Shown in pieces: positions 9,984 to 22,978 of a stretch of 64,000 nucleotides of DNA (position 1 is its first letter; the number at the start of each line of letters is the position of its first letter). This DNA is from Mytilisepta virgata (Eukaryota > Mollusca > Bivalvia > Mytilida > Mytilidae): assembly GCA_028015205.1 (NCBI GenBank), contig CM051520.1, forward strand, positions 37,895,494 through 37,959,493, read 5' to 3'. The position numbers were made by a program, and so were the translations under genes. A model generated the notes under the pieces. That model ran no database searches, was not told the origin of the DNA, and saw nothing but the letters and a program-made list of their open reading frames with translations.

Positions 9984-12900
9984 CTCGTCAAGGCACCTTG
10001 TGACTCATTTGGGTCTGGTTCTTAAGTTCTATACACAGCTTCTGCCTTTTGAATCTTCGTACTTTTCTCATTTCAAACATTTGACTTACAAGAAGGCTGA
10101 ATCATAAAAGTAACCGAAGACATGCCTGCAGAAAAACGTATAACCTTCTCAATAGTGCACATTTATTTTAAAAAATAATTTATGATTGATATCAAAATTT
10201 CTTGAATCAATAACCATTAGAAATCTAATAACTCAATATCCAAAAAATTCAATGAATGTCAAGAGTAGAGATGTTTTAGCCAATTATCTCATGAATAGTG
10301 TCAGTAGGTGTCACTGAGCAGCTACATGTAGTTGTATGAACAGATATCTCCATTTTATCTGCTAGGACATATTTACCTACAAAATGTAATGTAACTATGT
10401 CATTAACTGTGACAGAAAGTATGTACATTTATTTAACATATTGGTAGAAATAACTTTCAAATAGATTTTGAATGTCCAATTATTGGCGGAAGTTGCCACC
10501 TGTTTGAGCTTTCAGGGAAAATAACATAATCAGAGGCAAATAACATGTTATCTGTCCTTTCGTGAGCCAAATATTACGCTTCTGTCTCGCTGATAATGTC
10601 GTAATGTCAGTTAGAGTCAAATATAATAATTTTCAGAAAATTTTCAGATATGTGATAAAAAGGTTATTATATGGATATTTTCATATCTGCCTTATCCATC
10701 CGTCCACTCGTATCAGCCCTTGCAACTGATAAGATACTAGGATGATAACAGAGGCCGACTTTAATAACAATCATTTGGCATATCAAGAAGCCCAAGTCAT
10801 AAGAAAAGACTCACGAATGGTACATACAATAACGTTGAAATGTGTTAATTTTTTTTTCATGCAAAGTAATTACCGTAACAAGAACAACAACAATCTACAG
10901 AACAAAAAGTAAGTCATAGTTTCTGTTAGCAATTATGAGAGTTATACCCGGTTTACCCCGTCGAACTCCCTGCTTTAAATACCCCAATAAGAATTTAACT
11001 GTCTTGAATCCTTGACCAAAATCAAAGTTCTGGAACCACATTTCACATCTTATTTTTGTATTACCCGGCGTATACTGACCTGTTAAAATTAATATCTTCA
11101 CATAACATGCATAAACTTACCAATTCCATATTGCCCTTTGTGGTCATCAGGACCAAGTATAAAGTTTGGCGGATTTACAAAGTGATCAAAATTACAAGCG
11201 ACTTTTCCTCCGACATCTCGCACCAACAACCATCCTAAATCATTATCACAGCCATTCCACAGTTCATTAATATAAAATCGACGTTCTTCTACCTCATATC
11301 TAAGTGTACATAAAATGTATAAAAATAGATAGAGAAAAATTCTGCTACATCATTTTTTACTTTTCGGAACTATTATTTCCCTCATGCATAACTATATACA
11401 TGTACTTATTTTTTGTTATTAATTTTTAGCTATGTGCTCTCAAAGATTTGTTTTATTGTTTTTTTTATTCCACATTTTCGGCATTGATTGCTACTCATGT
11501 ACTGGAATCCGTTATTGGTACTTTTAAGTGAAAATATTGTTTTAAAAACATCGTTATTCCTCGGATTAATTAAAAGGAATGGATACTGTCGTATCTTTTA
11601 AGTTACAAATTTAAGAGAGAGACCTAACCGTTTTTGCCGAACCGGGAGGCCCGCCCCTGAATCCGGCACATCTATTTTCTGTCTGACATTTGTTTACAAA
11701 ACTTCAAAATAACGACTTAGAAGTAAAGAAACCACAAAAGGTATGCGTAAGATTACCCATCCATTGAAAAGAAGTTGAACACTTTGTTTTTATTCAGATC
11801 ATCATAGCTGGAAGCCAGGAAGTTTTCTTTTGAGAACCAGTTAACTTTGTTCGTGCCTAGTCCATTGAAGTAGAAGACAGCAATGACGGATCCTGCTTTG
11901 GAAAATTCTACTTTAACCTTTGAAAAGAGAAAGGTCGTCAGATTTTAGTTCCATATAAAGGCCTCGTTAACACATATTAAAAGATACCGTCAAAGGTAAA
12001 AAGACGGGGGGATTCGTGAGAACAGCTACGTATACATAGAACAAATACTATAAAAATATTAGGGAAAGATTAGAAAACCACAAACGTAAACAAATAAAAT
12101 TATCAAGACAGCACAACGAACTAAAGTAATAGCAAATCTTACCCCCCAACCCCCAATATAATTTGGGGCTACATCAGATGCACTGGTAAGCACGTTCTGC
12201 TACATAAAAGGAATCCATCACATTAAAAAAATGGAAAAAGGGTCGGTCTCTGTAATTGATAAACAAAGTTGTGATTACGGCTGTAAAACTTTTATAGTGA
12301 TATTAACAAAGACCGACAATAATACACCCGTGTTAACAAAGACCGACAATAATACACCTGTGATAGTAATTTTGCGCCATTGAGAAAGCCAACGTACATA
12401 CCATATGTACAAGAGTTACCCAGTTATTATAGGTTGGAGACGTTGAAAAATGTTACTAAAACGGAAAGTTCACAAAATTCAAAATCATCACGTTTGATTC
12501 CAATCGTCCATTTTCATCAGAGCAAGAAGTCAATAGAAACAAGAGTTTGTGCATAAAACACCATGTAATGTTTACATATATACAAATTTCAGTCATTGAG
12601 ATTAATTAAAGGTTACCTTGTCAATGTTATATTTATTCCAACTATCTATTATGCTGCTTCTAACGTGCTTCTGTGCACAAACTGTGGAAGACGTCGTGAT
12701 TCCAACATTTACATTTGTGACACTAGAGGATGAGGTCTTCCAAGAATTAATAACTGATTGACCGTTACCAGCACATGCAAGGAAGATCGTTGTCCAAGCT
12801 ATCGAGTTTAATAATAAATGGTTCAGATAACGAAAAATAATAAATTGCGTTTTAGTCAATGCAATATGAAAACATATACAGCCAAATAATATCGGGGCAT

Positions 12901-15900
12901 TCAGACAAAGCGGAAAGTCAAAATGATCAAAATCTGAAAACACGCTGAACAAATACTATATTTAAAAAAATGTTTTGCTATATTTCTGTTCGATAAAAAA
13001 TATCTTGTTGATCCAAAAGGTTCTATTAATCTAATTCAACATTTTTTAGCTTGCTGCTGTGGCATTTCTTGGTTGATATTTGGATTTTTAAATGTGATAT
13101 TGTTAAATAATAAAGCTGAAATTATAACAAGAGTGGACACACTAAATGTCTCACCTGAGTACGCACATGGACACAGAATAAAGATTATCTGATACCCTAC
13201 TTTGTAAGTCAAATGAAAATCCGTTAAAAGAAATAGTAATGGTCAAACAAAAATTTGTCTGAAAAATCTCAAGCATATCATTCAAGCCTAAAACTGTGTC
13301 CAAGGTCAACTGACAGGTCTCAGAATGGTATGTACCCACTAAAAACTATCTATAGACAAAAGGTCTAAATACATTAATTAGCAATGTCAGTAAACACTAG
13401 GGACGCCACTGGGCGGAAACCAGAGTTTGTTTACAGTATACTGGTCCCAAAATAGGCTGGAGAAGGTTGTAAAGAAGCGGAATCCAGTTTTCAAATAACT
13501 TCCCCTAAAACTGCTCCACCTGGCGTTTACTGACATTGCTACATTTACAACATATCTTGAAAAATGGGCTTATTTGTAAAAAATGGGACCAGAGTAGCCC
13601 AAGCCTAAAATTGTGGTCATGGTTAGATATCAGACTGAAACCTACTTGGCAAGAAGGTTCTACAGACTATATACAGTGGATATAGGTATTACAGCTACAG
13701 CGAAATTGACTTAATCATGAAAATGTGACTCAAGTGTGAAATTTAGGTCAAGGTCTAAGACAGCCATGTACCCACCAAGGACTATCTATGGACCAAATAT
13801 GGTTGGTCTATGTATTGCAGTTGCTAAGAAATGGACATTATCCCAAAACGTGAAACAAGTCACGCAAGCATTAAATAGATATTAAAGGTAGGGTGTCAGA
13901 TTTTAAAGTAGTATATACCTACTAAGAACTTCTATCAACCAAATAATATGGGTCTAGCTAGTACAGTTGTTGAGATATAGAATAAATCAAGAAAATTTAT
14001 ATTAAGTCACTCAAGCATGAAATTCAGGTTAGGTTCAGCTGACAATGTTCGGAGGCAGGTGTTGGACTGGAATATAGCCCACAAAACTATCAACAGACCA
14101 AATAAGGTGGTCCTAGATATTACAGTTTCTGTGAAATTGATCTAATCACGAAATTGTAACACAAGTCACTCAAGCATGAAATTTAGGTCAAAGTCCAGAG
14201 ACAGGTGTCAGACTGGCATGTGTCTACTAAAAACTCTCTATTGACTATATATGGTGGGCTAAGGTGTTACATTTGCTAAGAACTGGACTTAATCACGAAA
14301 ATGAGACGCAGGTCTCTCTACCATGAAATTGAGGTCAAGGTCAAAAGGCAAGTGTCAAACTGACATTTACCCACCAAGAACTATCTATTGACGGTGGGTC
14401 TAGGTATTATAATTGCAGAGAAATGGATTCAACCACAAAAATTTGACAAAGTCACTCAAGCATGAAATCTAGGTCAAGATCCCAAGCCAGGTGTCTGACT
14501 GGCATGTACCAACTAATAACTATCTATAGACCATATATGGATGGCCTAGGTACTAGTATTACAATTGCAAGACAAGTATAATGCGATAAACTTTATCCGA
14601 TAAGGTATCTGTGCACCAAAAATCTTAAGTGTAGGTATCAAAAGTTATTAAGGTTTTAAAAAAGTTTATGTGGCCGGATAATAATACATATATCTCGCGT
14701 TTCATGACTTTTCATCACGGGCGAGACAATAAATAAAACCACTAAGGCTAGCTTATTGTGATTTTAAATCCTTTTATTCATGTGATAATACTAACTTACT
14801 TGAAGCTCTCACGTTGCATTTTGTAGCATCCAAATCTAAGAAAGATTGTGCAATTCTAAATGAATTATTTCATAAGTGCAAAATTTCTATGGGCCTGTAT
14901 AGATTAAAAGCTAGGGCTATATCTTTCCTTGTATTAGAGAGTTTAAAAAACAGCAGTTAACTCAATAGGTATAGTAAATAAAAAGACCTACAAATGTCGC
15001 CTACTGAATACTCGCTGTTAACTGATGATCAAAATAATGTTTTCTGACACAAAATACAATTAATTTTGTCATAAATACATACTTGAGAAAAAATAAAAAC
15101 AAATAGTTGTACTAAAACTCTGAACATGTTAATAAATAAACATCATGTTTAATATGAAGCAGTTTCGTGTATAATAAATGGCCGCGAAACATTTTTCATT
15201 GATACTTTGAAGAATTTTAAATATTTTATGATATACTTCGCTATAATCGCTATATTATAACGGTTACACCTTGTATGCAATATTTTTTACATACTGAAAG
15301 TTGATTAACTATCCCATATTTGAAACTACTTTTTATGAGATTTTATCGAAACTGAAAATGCTGTAAAGAAACCAAATATACTTTGAATTCGTCCTATAGC
15401 ATTTTTGAACATTCAACGACATGGTCTTGCAATTTTGAATCCTAAAATATAAAGCTGAAACAAAGATAAAACTCTCATTTGAATGTCATAATCATATAGC
15501 TATATGTATTTTGAGCTACACTTGTGTACAACCTGTATTTGAAATTTAAATTTCAAGGGTTGTGGTCCTTTAATTTATTGTTTAAACGTTTTTGGAATGA
15601 AAAATAGCAACCTACCCTTAACAGATTGTGAAAGTAATCCATATATATTATCTTGCTGGCCTAATAAATTGTCTATCATGGATTGTGTCTGCGTACAGCA
15701 TGATTCCTTTTCAAGGCTAGAGGGTTGACAACTGGAAGAATTTTTCAGAGCTGAAGAAAATATGATCACATTATTTATAAAAAAAAAACACATCGATATG
15801 TGATTATATATTTAGTAGAATTTATCAAAAAGGAAACACAAGATTTCAAAACTACCAATATTAAAACAGGTTCCTTCTAAAATGGAAGTTCAGTTTTTTT

Positions 15901-16742
15901 TTTAAATATAATGATGGCCTTTGTGAAAAAAAAAATAAATATATATTACACATTTAAAAAATTAGGTATTTCAAATTCAAATCTTTAAGTTAAGATTCTT
16001 AATACATTTCTAACTAGGTTTCTTTTATTTTTGGTTTCTATTAGTTTAGATTTGCTTCCTAATGATCTGTTTTTGTCTTACACTTCCGGATTTTTTTTTG
16101 TAGACTAAGTGTCCTTATGATTGAGTATTATAGTTAACCCACTAGTTTGGGGGGAGTGACCATATTATCACAGTTAGTACTTTGAGCTACCCGTTAGATT
16201 TAGAATTGTTTTGTTTAACAAATGTCCAGTAAAAAACCCAGTTTAACTAGCCTTTATGTATGCATGTTCAAGGCTCTAACATCCTGAATTTCAGTGCTTT
16301 GTTCTTCTATTTGTAAGATTGATAAGTTTTTTCATTATTGATATTGTTAAAATGTTTTCATTTTGAAATACTATGTTTATAAAGAATTTCCGCTCGATGC
16401 AGCAGAGGTAAAAAACAAATAGCCACAGTAACCCAAAATGTTACACGTGATGTTTATAGAGTAGATTTAAAAGACTATATACACGAGAAAGACATACATA
16501 CTGTTATATAAAACTGTTTGCGTTTTCCGATATTCTTCAGTTAAGTTTATTGCTATTTCTTTAGCCAAAGATAACTCCTGATAAAGTTCAGATACATATT
16601 GTTCCAATTGTTGACGTGCTCTCCTTTCTTCGGTCAATATAGAAGTGATATTCATGTCATGATTGTCCGGCAGCTGACTATTCACCAACAAAAACCCAGA
16701 TACATCAACTATGAAAAGATATAACAGTACAATAAGGATCAT
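9925..16742 (-). CDS. Predicted secreted coiled-coil protein, six exons, unnamed C-terminal module
   Basis: Six minus-strand exons join in phase (16742-16502, 15750-15616, 12798-12617, 11917-11757, 11299-11121, 9983-9925) to give about 318 residues. The first exon starts with MILIVLLYLFIVDVSG, a signal peptide, followed by a charged heptad-like helix (EERRARQQLEQYVSELYQEL). Exon 2 has a Cys pair and a second helix. Exons 3-5 carry a globular module with AWTTIFLACAGNGQ, FYFNGLGTNKVNWFS, RRFYINELWNGCDNDLGW and a later lone Cys. I recall similar modules in uncharacterised bivalve proteins but know no name or function for it. The architecture (signal peptide, coiled coil, C-terminal globular domain) recalls secreted multimeric recognition proteins such as C1q-domain proteins, but the fold is not shown. 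The last exon is the least certain. ATG 16742 is chosen because it starts the signal peptide; an in-frame ATG at 16793 lies upstream. Confidence 0.65.
11121..11299 (-). CDS. Secreted-protein gene, exon 5
   Basis: This is 179 nt. The acceptor is TACACTTAG and the donor TTG/GTAAGT. It encodes RRFYINELWNGCDNDLGW, then VACNFDHFVNPPNFILG. It is the best-conserved-looking part of the module. Confidence 0.65.
11757..11917 (-). CDS. Secreted-protein gene, exon 4
   Basis: This is 161 nt. The acceptor is TTTTCAAAG and the donor GG/GTAATC. It encodes VKVEFSKAGSVIAVFYFNG followed by NWFSKENFLASSYDDL. Confidence 0.65.
12303..12361. repeat. Two-copy 29-bp tandem repeat
   Basis: Two adjacent copies of TTAACAAAGACCGACAATAA plus ACACC(C/T)GTG lie in intron 3 side sequence. 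They are almost identical, so the duplication is recent. Confidence 0.85.
12617..12798 (-). CDS. Secreted-protein gene, exon 3 (start of globular module)
   Basis: This is 182 nt. The acceptor is CGATAG and the donor AAG/GTAACC. It encodes AWTTIFLACAGNGQSVINSW and later CAQKHVRSSIIDSW. The polypyrimidine tract is weak, but the phase matches. Confidence 0.6.
13140..14580. mobile_element. Tandem ~140-165 bp core-repeat element (pearl/Helitron-like)
   Basis: About eight diverged units recur, each with CTCAAGCATGAAATTTAGGT, then a GGCATGTACC(C/A)AC block, an ACTATCTATxGACC block and a TATTACAGTTGC block. This is the layout of bivalve pearl-type elements, whose middle is a short satellite array. 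They are thought to be non-autonomous Helentron relatives. No terminal hairpin could be fixed with certainty. It fills most of intron 2 of the secreted-protein gene. Confidence 0.55.
14581..15615. other. Intron sequence, no further feature
   Basis: AT-rich intron between exons 3 and 2 of the secreted-protein gene. I see no repeat or coding signal. Confidence 0.4.
15616..15750 (-). CDS. Secreted-protein gene, exon 2
   Basis: This is 135 nt between TTCTTCAG and GG/GTAGGT. The phase fits on both sides. It encodes a Ser/Cys segment (SSSCQPSSLEKESCC) and a helix with repeated Gln and Leu. Confidence 0.6.
16502..16742 (-). CDS. Secreted-protein gene, exon 1 (signal peptide, coiled coil)
   Basis: This is 241 nt, ending ACA/GTATGT in phase 1. 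It encodes a signal peptide and an amphipathic charged helix, with NIT and NLT sequons for N-glycosylation. Confidence 0.65.
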
Positions 16743-17785
16743 TCTGTAAATTTCCTGAAGATAATCAGTATTTACCTTTTTGGGGTTCATCAAAGGTATG
16801 AAGATTTAATTACGACCGATCAGAAACATCCTTTTGTTAACACACGTTACATTTTTTCATATGATGTTTTTTCCACCTTTTCAAAATCAACAATTCATTT
16901 AACAGATAATGAAATAATTTGAAATAGAAATTGCGTTCCGCTCATCTTATCGCCCCTTTCGTGAACCTCATCTTTGAGCCTGACTTATCTTTCCTATAAA
17001 TTTAAAAGTTAAAGTCAGTATTCCGTAGTGTACAGAAGTATATTTATTTGGTTATAACAGTTTATAGCCAGAACATGCCAATATTCGAGATTTTTTAACA
17101 TAATGAGACAGGCATTTAACGGTAGCAGCACTTTCAGCCAAAATGTGTCAAATGTTTCATGTTTGAAATAGCAAATATATCACATCGGAAAAAACTTTTT
17201 AACTTATTTTGGAAAAAATTAGCAAATTTATTTGCCTTTGCTTTTTGTCTGTTTCGGTTTCATTCAAGTACAGATGAAGAGAGCTTTTCCGCCGAGCTGT
17301 CCAAATTAAATGAAAAGCTATTAGAGTCCTAAAACAGATGTACTTGGTAACAACATTATAAGCATCGAAGCCTTCCTTGCTTTCAAATGGTAATATGAAA
17401 CATGAATGGTTTCATATATATCTAATTTAAGATTATCTTAACAGGTTTTAAAAAAAAGCGGCACAATTGGATGCCGACCGGAAAGCCTCGGTTTTGATGT
17501 AAGATGCTAGCTTTTGGTTCATTGTAGAAGACTTACATGAAGAACACTAAATGAAAGTGCTGTTCACTTGCTTTTGGATTTTATTACATTGATTTCCTGG
17601 ACAGGGCTCGGCCGCTGACGCAAAAACTACTGAAACAGGGGTAAGTTGTTCCAATGCTGAACATTTCAAAACGACCTTGTAGATCGATGTTTCCAACATC
17701 TGATCTCTTCCATCTTTCAAAGTTTTGCTGTTTCTCTGTCAACTAACATGACATTTTACTGGAATTGACATAGGCAACGTGGAGG
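16743..17785. other. Intergenic stretch, upstream of the secreted-protein gene
   Basis: I see nothing identifiable. Any promoter of the minus-strand gene should lie at the low-coordinate end, but no clear TATA or initiator signal was noticed. Confidence 0.4.
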
Positions 17786-17789
17786 GTGT

Positions 17790-18140
17790 CTTATAAGAGG
17801 AAGGAACTGCTTATCCATCCGGTCCACTTGAGATCACCCCCGGTTTTTAATGGGGTCCATGTAGCTCATTGTTTACTGTGGTTTCTATTGTTTGTTTGTT
17901 CTTGTGATTTCCAATCTACATTTTGTCTTTGTTCCTGGATTTATGATTGTTGGATGGCCGAACGCAAGTCCTCTGAAACCATTGACAGAAATCTTTCAAA
18001 GCTTTAAAGGATTGTTTGCCATCATATGTAGTGTTTTATAGACTTGTTTGTCCTTTTCATTGTTTCCCAGTTTTTGCAATGGTTTCACGAGTCTGTCTTC
18101 ATCTTATCAGTTTGATTGTCCCTTAGGTACCTTAAACTAT
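17790..18140 (+). repeat. Degenerate dispersed repeat of a type I associate with mussels
   Basis: The block has GAGATCACCCCCGGTTTTTA, GGGGTCCATGTAGCTCATTG and, near its end, GTTTGATTGTCCCTTAGGTA. This order is familiar to me from abundant dispersed repeats in mussel DNA. The 73-codon open frame inside (17786-18007) is probably a by-product. Recognition is from memory and unverified. Confidence 0.3.
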
Positions 18141-18177
18141 TCTAATTTTGAAATACACTTATAATTTTATCTATGTC

Positions 18178-18860
18178 CCCGTTGTACAACTCTATATATA
18201 TTGGCGGGGGACATGTCGCTACAGCGAAGCAATCTAGTAAATATTGTTGTACCGATATTTCTATATTTAGTTGTTTCAGAGAAGAATTTTGTTAATTGTT
18301 TTGCTTATTCTATTTTTAGTAATGTGCATATATAGGTCAGAGGTCAGGACCCCCAGGACAATTTGAAAAGGGAACATCTAAGGGCCAAAACATATCAATT
18401 GCCCTATCAGTTTCAGAGGAGGAGATATTTCTTCCTGATTTTTCTATTTTTGGTATTGGTGGCCATATTTGTTAGAGATCCGGACATAGGATACAAATTT
18501 AAAAACGGGATCATCTGAGGATCATTCCTCTAAGTTTGGTCTCAATTGCCGCAGTAGTTTCAATATTTTTTGGCCGTTTTTATATTTCTAGTAACAGCAG
18601 CCATATTTTTTAGAGGTATGGACCACAATTTTGATTGGGGGAAGATTCATTGAATAAACTCAACTATGGTTGGCAAGTAAAATTCATAAAGAAAACATCA
18701 TAACAACAACAGTGCAGCCATTTGTTGTTCTAATAGGCCTTATTGTTTCAGACAAGATCTTTAAACACATTTTTCATTGGTTCTATAAAATCAAGTCTTG
18801 TGTTGCTTTCGTAGCCATTTCTATAAGAGGACACTCACCTGCAAAGGTGATAATTATATA
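18178..18860. mobile_element. Pearl-like non-autonomous element with core repeats
   Basis: It begins with a GTCCCC...GGCGGGGGAC inverted pair (18177-18211), followed by two to three diverged units containing GGxCCxTTT/A, CATCTxAGG and CAGTTTCAGAGG. The same phrases occur in the clear pearl-like elements inside DNA2. The end near CACCTGCAAAGGTG (18838) forms a short hairpin. Confidence 0.45.
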
Positions 18861-18869
18861 ATGAATATA

Positions 18870-19815
18870 TCCAGAAATAATAGGTTACCGGTATATACAC
18901 CCCGGGTAAGGGTCAAATTTTCTATGAATACATAAAGCTTATACACAAGAATAACTGTCATTATTTTGTGTGTATTATTATTTAAATTACTTTATTTTAA
19001 TAAATTTACTTGATTCGTTTCTACATGTCATATGAAAGTTAATGAGGATATAGTTGATTGGCATTTATGAAGGATATCTATTATAACTGGTAATCATATT
19101 CTATTAGATTGGCGATTAACAGCATACCAGATTGGATGCTCCAAACATTTGAGGAAAACTTGGTTTGTTGTCATTCAGTTTGTTTTATCCATGATTTGTA
19201 TTTTGGTTTGGTTTATGGTGATTGTACACAACTTTTAGCACAAGATGCTATATCAGGCCGGTCAATTTTTACTGACGAAAGAAGTCGGATAATCCAGAAA
19301 GAACAACTGACCTATATGGCAGGATAAACTGCCAATCCTTGTCAAGACTGGAGTCGAACATCAGTTGTATTTGAACTCACAACCTCAGTGTGGACAGGCT
19401 AGTGATGGTTAGTATACTTATGATGAACTACCTACAATACACAGGCATAGAATAGCCCTATATAACTTTAACATGTAAAGAACCATGTCTTTTGGCCAAC
19501 AGGCCAAAAAATCCGCCCTTAAAATGTTTATGAAAATATTAACAAGCCAGTAAAAATAAGGTACTGATGATAATGCTATATCATTTGATCATAATGGTAA
19601 ACAGTGCTAATTATTATCTGAATCAAATTTTGACACTGCAAATACCCATGTCTATCTTTGTTGAGACAAAAACTAGAAACGAACTCGGGTAATTTAAAAT
19701 GTTTAAACAGTTCAAGCACACTTCATCCACAAATGGGTACATCAGACAGTAGAGAACGAGAGATATTACAGCACAGGGAAAAACAAATCTAACATCATTC
19801 ATTATGATATTTTAC
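18870..19815. other. Intergenic stretch without recognised features
   Basis: No coding, RNA or repeat signal that I could support. The 72-codon open frame at 19109-19327 resembles nothing known to me. Confidence 0.4.
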
Positions 19816-19817
19816 TT

Positions 19818-21604
19818 TAGACGAAAACTAACAGACCCCATAAAGGTTGATTCTATACGAAAACTAGCAGACCCAATAAGGTTGACTCTATACGAAAACT
19901 AGCAGACCCAATAAGGTTGACTCTATACGAAAACTAGCAGACCCAATAAGGTTGATTCTATACGAAAACTAGCAGACCCAATAAGGTTGACTCTATACGA
20001 AAACTAGCAGACCCAATAAGGTTGACTCTAGACGAAAACCAGCAGACCCAATAAGGTTGACTCTATACGAAAACTAGCAGACCCAATAAGGTTGATTCTA
20101 TACGAAAACTAGCAGACCCAATAAGGTTGACTCTATACGAAAACTAGCAGACCCAATAAGGTTGATTCTATACGAAACCTAGCAGACCCAATAAGGTTGA
20201 CTCTATACGAAAACTAACAGACCCAATAAGGTTGACTCTAGACGAAAACCAGCAGACCCAATAAGGTTGACTCTATACGAAAACTAGCAGACCCAATAAG
20301 GTTGATTCTATACGAAAACTAGCAGACAAGGTTGACTCTATACGAAAACTAGCAGACCCAATAAGGTTGATTCTATACGAAAACTAGCAGACCCAATAAG
20401 GTTGACTCTATACGAAAACTAACAGACCCAATAAGGTTGACTCTATACGAAAACTAGCAGACCCAATAAGGTTGACTCTATACAAAAACCAGCAGACCCA
20501 ATAAGGTTGACTCTATACGAAAACTAGCAGACCCAATAAGGTTGATTCTATACGAAAACTAGCAGACCCAATAAGGTTGACTCTATACGAAAACCAGCAG
20601 ACCCAATAAGGTTGACTCTATACGAAAACTAGCAGACCCAATAAGGTTGACTCTAGACGAAAACTAGCAGACCCAATAAGGTTGACTCTAGACGAAAACC
20701 AGCAGACCCAATAAGGTTGATTCTATACGAAAACCAGCAGACCCAATAAGGTTGACTCTATACGAAAACCAGCAGACCCAATAAGGTTGACTCTATACGA
20801 AAACTAGCAGACCCAATAAGGTTGACTCTATACGAAAACTAGCAGACCCAATAAGGTTGATTCTATACGAAAACCAGCAGACCCAATAAGGTTGACTCTA
20901 TACGAAAACCAGCAGACCCAATAAGGTTGACTCTATACGAAAACTAGCAGACCCAATAAGGTTGACTCTATACGAAAACCAGCAGACCCAATAAGGTTGA
21001 CTCTATACGAAAACTAGCAGACCCAATAAGGTTGACTCTATACGAAAACAAGCAGATCCAATAAGGTTGACTCTAGACGAAAACCAGCAGACCCAATAAG
21101 GTTGACTCTATACGAAAACTAGCAGACCCAATAAGGTTGACTCTAGACGAAAACCAGCAGACCCAATAAGGTTGACTCTAGACGAAAACCAGCAGACCCA
21201 ATAAGGTTGACTTGATACGAAAATTAGCATACCCAATAAGGTTGACTCTATACGAAAACTAGCATACCCAATAAGGTTGACTCTATACGAAAACCAGCAG
21301 ACCCAATAAGGTTGAATCTAGATGAAAACCAGCAGACCCAACAAGGTTGAATCTAGATGAAAACCAGCAGACCCAATAAGGCTGACTCTAGACGAAAACC
21401 AGCAGACCGAATAAGGTTGACTCTATACAAAAACCAGCAGACCCAATAAGGTTGACTCTAGACGAAAACCAGCAGACTCAATACGGTTGACTCTAGACGA
21501 AAACCAGCAGACCCAATAAGGTTGAATCTAGATGAAAACCAGCAGACCCAATAAGGTTGAATCTAGACAAAAACCAGCAGACCCGATAAGGTTGACTCAT
21601 TACG
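19818..21604. repeat. 35-bp minisatellite, about 51 copies
   Basis: The unit is CAGACCCAATAAGGTTGACT plus CTATACGAAAACTAG. The array is very homogeneous. Variation is limited to a few sites: GACTC/GATTC, TATAC/TAGAC and ACTAG/ACCAG. The 3' third is enriched in the TAGAC + ACCAG class and in degenerate units, as expected at an old array edge. One unit at about 20,327 lost CCAATAA. The unit is not a multiple of three, so it is not coding. It sits between the two minus-strand genes. Confidence 0.95.
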
Positions 21605-22978
21605 TGTGCAAGATATATGTCAAGTTACATTCTGGAATACTGATGCACAAAAATAATTACAAGCAAAGATGAGAATTTATACATTTCTTACTTTGCACAG
21701 AAAAATATACTCCAAATAATTTATAAGAATATAAATTTGCTATAAATAAATTTTATATATTTACACAGAGTATATATAGCACTGACTGAAACTATGAGGT
21801 TTTATTTCAATATACAACTGTATCGTACAATTTCATTTTCATTACCCCAAAACAATTGAAATGATTTATATTTTTGTTATCAACACATAGCTTATAGTAG
21901 CCCTTTCCTTTCATACTGAAGCACAGTGATTGAAATTTAGATTTTCCCTCTTTTGTGAGTACGTAGCAATATTTCTATTTAATTAAGATAGTTAAATTTT
22001 AGATTTTCAACATGCAAGCTTCATCGAGCATGTTAAAATTGAAAATTTAACCAATGAGGATGTACAAATATACCAACATACAAATAATTAAAACTGAAGG
22101 AGAATTCATTTCTTTTGATTATGACATTTGATTTCCAAATTGAAAAAAAATGCTCTTCTTCAGCCATTTGATACTTCCAAAGATCCAAAGATGTCACTTA
22201 CATTACATCAGAAATCAATTTCTGATCAATCAGTGGTACAAATATTTGAAGAAATGTTCGTAAGATACCCGGTACTAATTATATGAAAGAAATTGTAGTA
22301 AATGTTTGTACCATCATGATTCTATCCTTGGTTTATAAAACAGTCATGTAAGCTTCAATTCTTTCTACCATTAAGATTTCATTAGTCAAATTTTTAATTT
22401 CTACTTTACAGTTTGTAGTCCAACCAATTAACATATCTATTTTGAGTTTTTTCCATCATATCACATCAACTGTTTTGTCTTATAAAACCTTTTCATCTTG
22501 CCTTCCCTGTTTTCGTATAAAAACACTAACAGATGACTGCATACTCAAGATCCTCAAGTTGGTTTTGCTGAACTGTCTGTATTCCAATCATGATCCTACC
22601 ACAGACCACATACAATCTTTGACTTATAAACATTGTCACAGTCCACTTGTGACCATTTCTTAATATAAAATCGTATCAGACACCAGTTTTCTACTCAGGT
22701 CTACTGTAGAATTTCACTTGATTACTTAGTCCTAGTTGAACATATGTAACAGAAAGATATTTGTCAGTAACTGAACACTGTATGATATCATCTTCTCCAT
22801 TACACATTATACTATGTCTTTGGGGATTGTAACAATGTAGACATGTTAAGGAAACTTAAAAAGATATAACAATGTTTTATAATGGGTTAAGCTTATCATG
22901 ATAAAGTCTGTAGTACTAGTACTAATTTTTAAATAGTCCTGCTTTTGGAAAAGGTAGGAGACCAAAAAAATAAATATA
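21605..22978. other. Intergenic stretch with a diverged hairpin repeat
   Basis: The only structure seen is a diverged copy of the hairpin family at about 21,965-22,110 (TAGTTAAATTTTAGATTTTC opposed by AAATTTAAC). Otherwise it is AT-rich and featureless. Confidence 0.4.

Noticed and set aside
10895..11101. Last exon of the secreted-protein gene ending NYDLLFVL
   Set aside because: No acceptor gives the required phase 1 joining; the 9,925-9,983 exon fits phase, although weakly.
18670..19327. Two small open frames as genes
   Set aside because: They have no family resemblance, no splice context, and lie in or next to a repeat.
19818..21604. CRISPR-like array
   Set aside because: Units are contiguous 35-mers with no unique spacers and the context is a eukaryotic genome.
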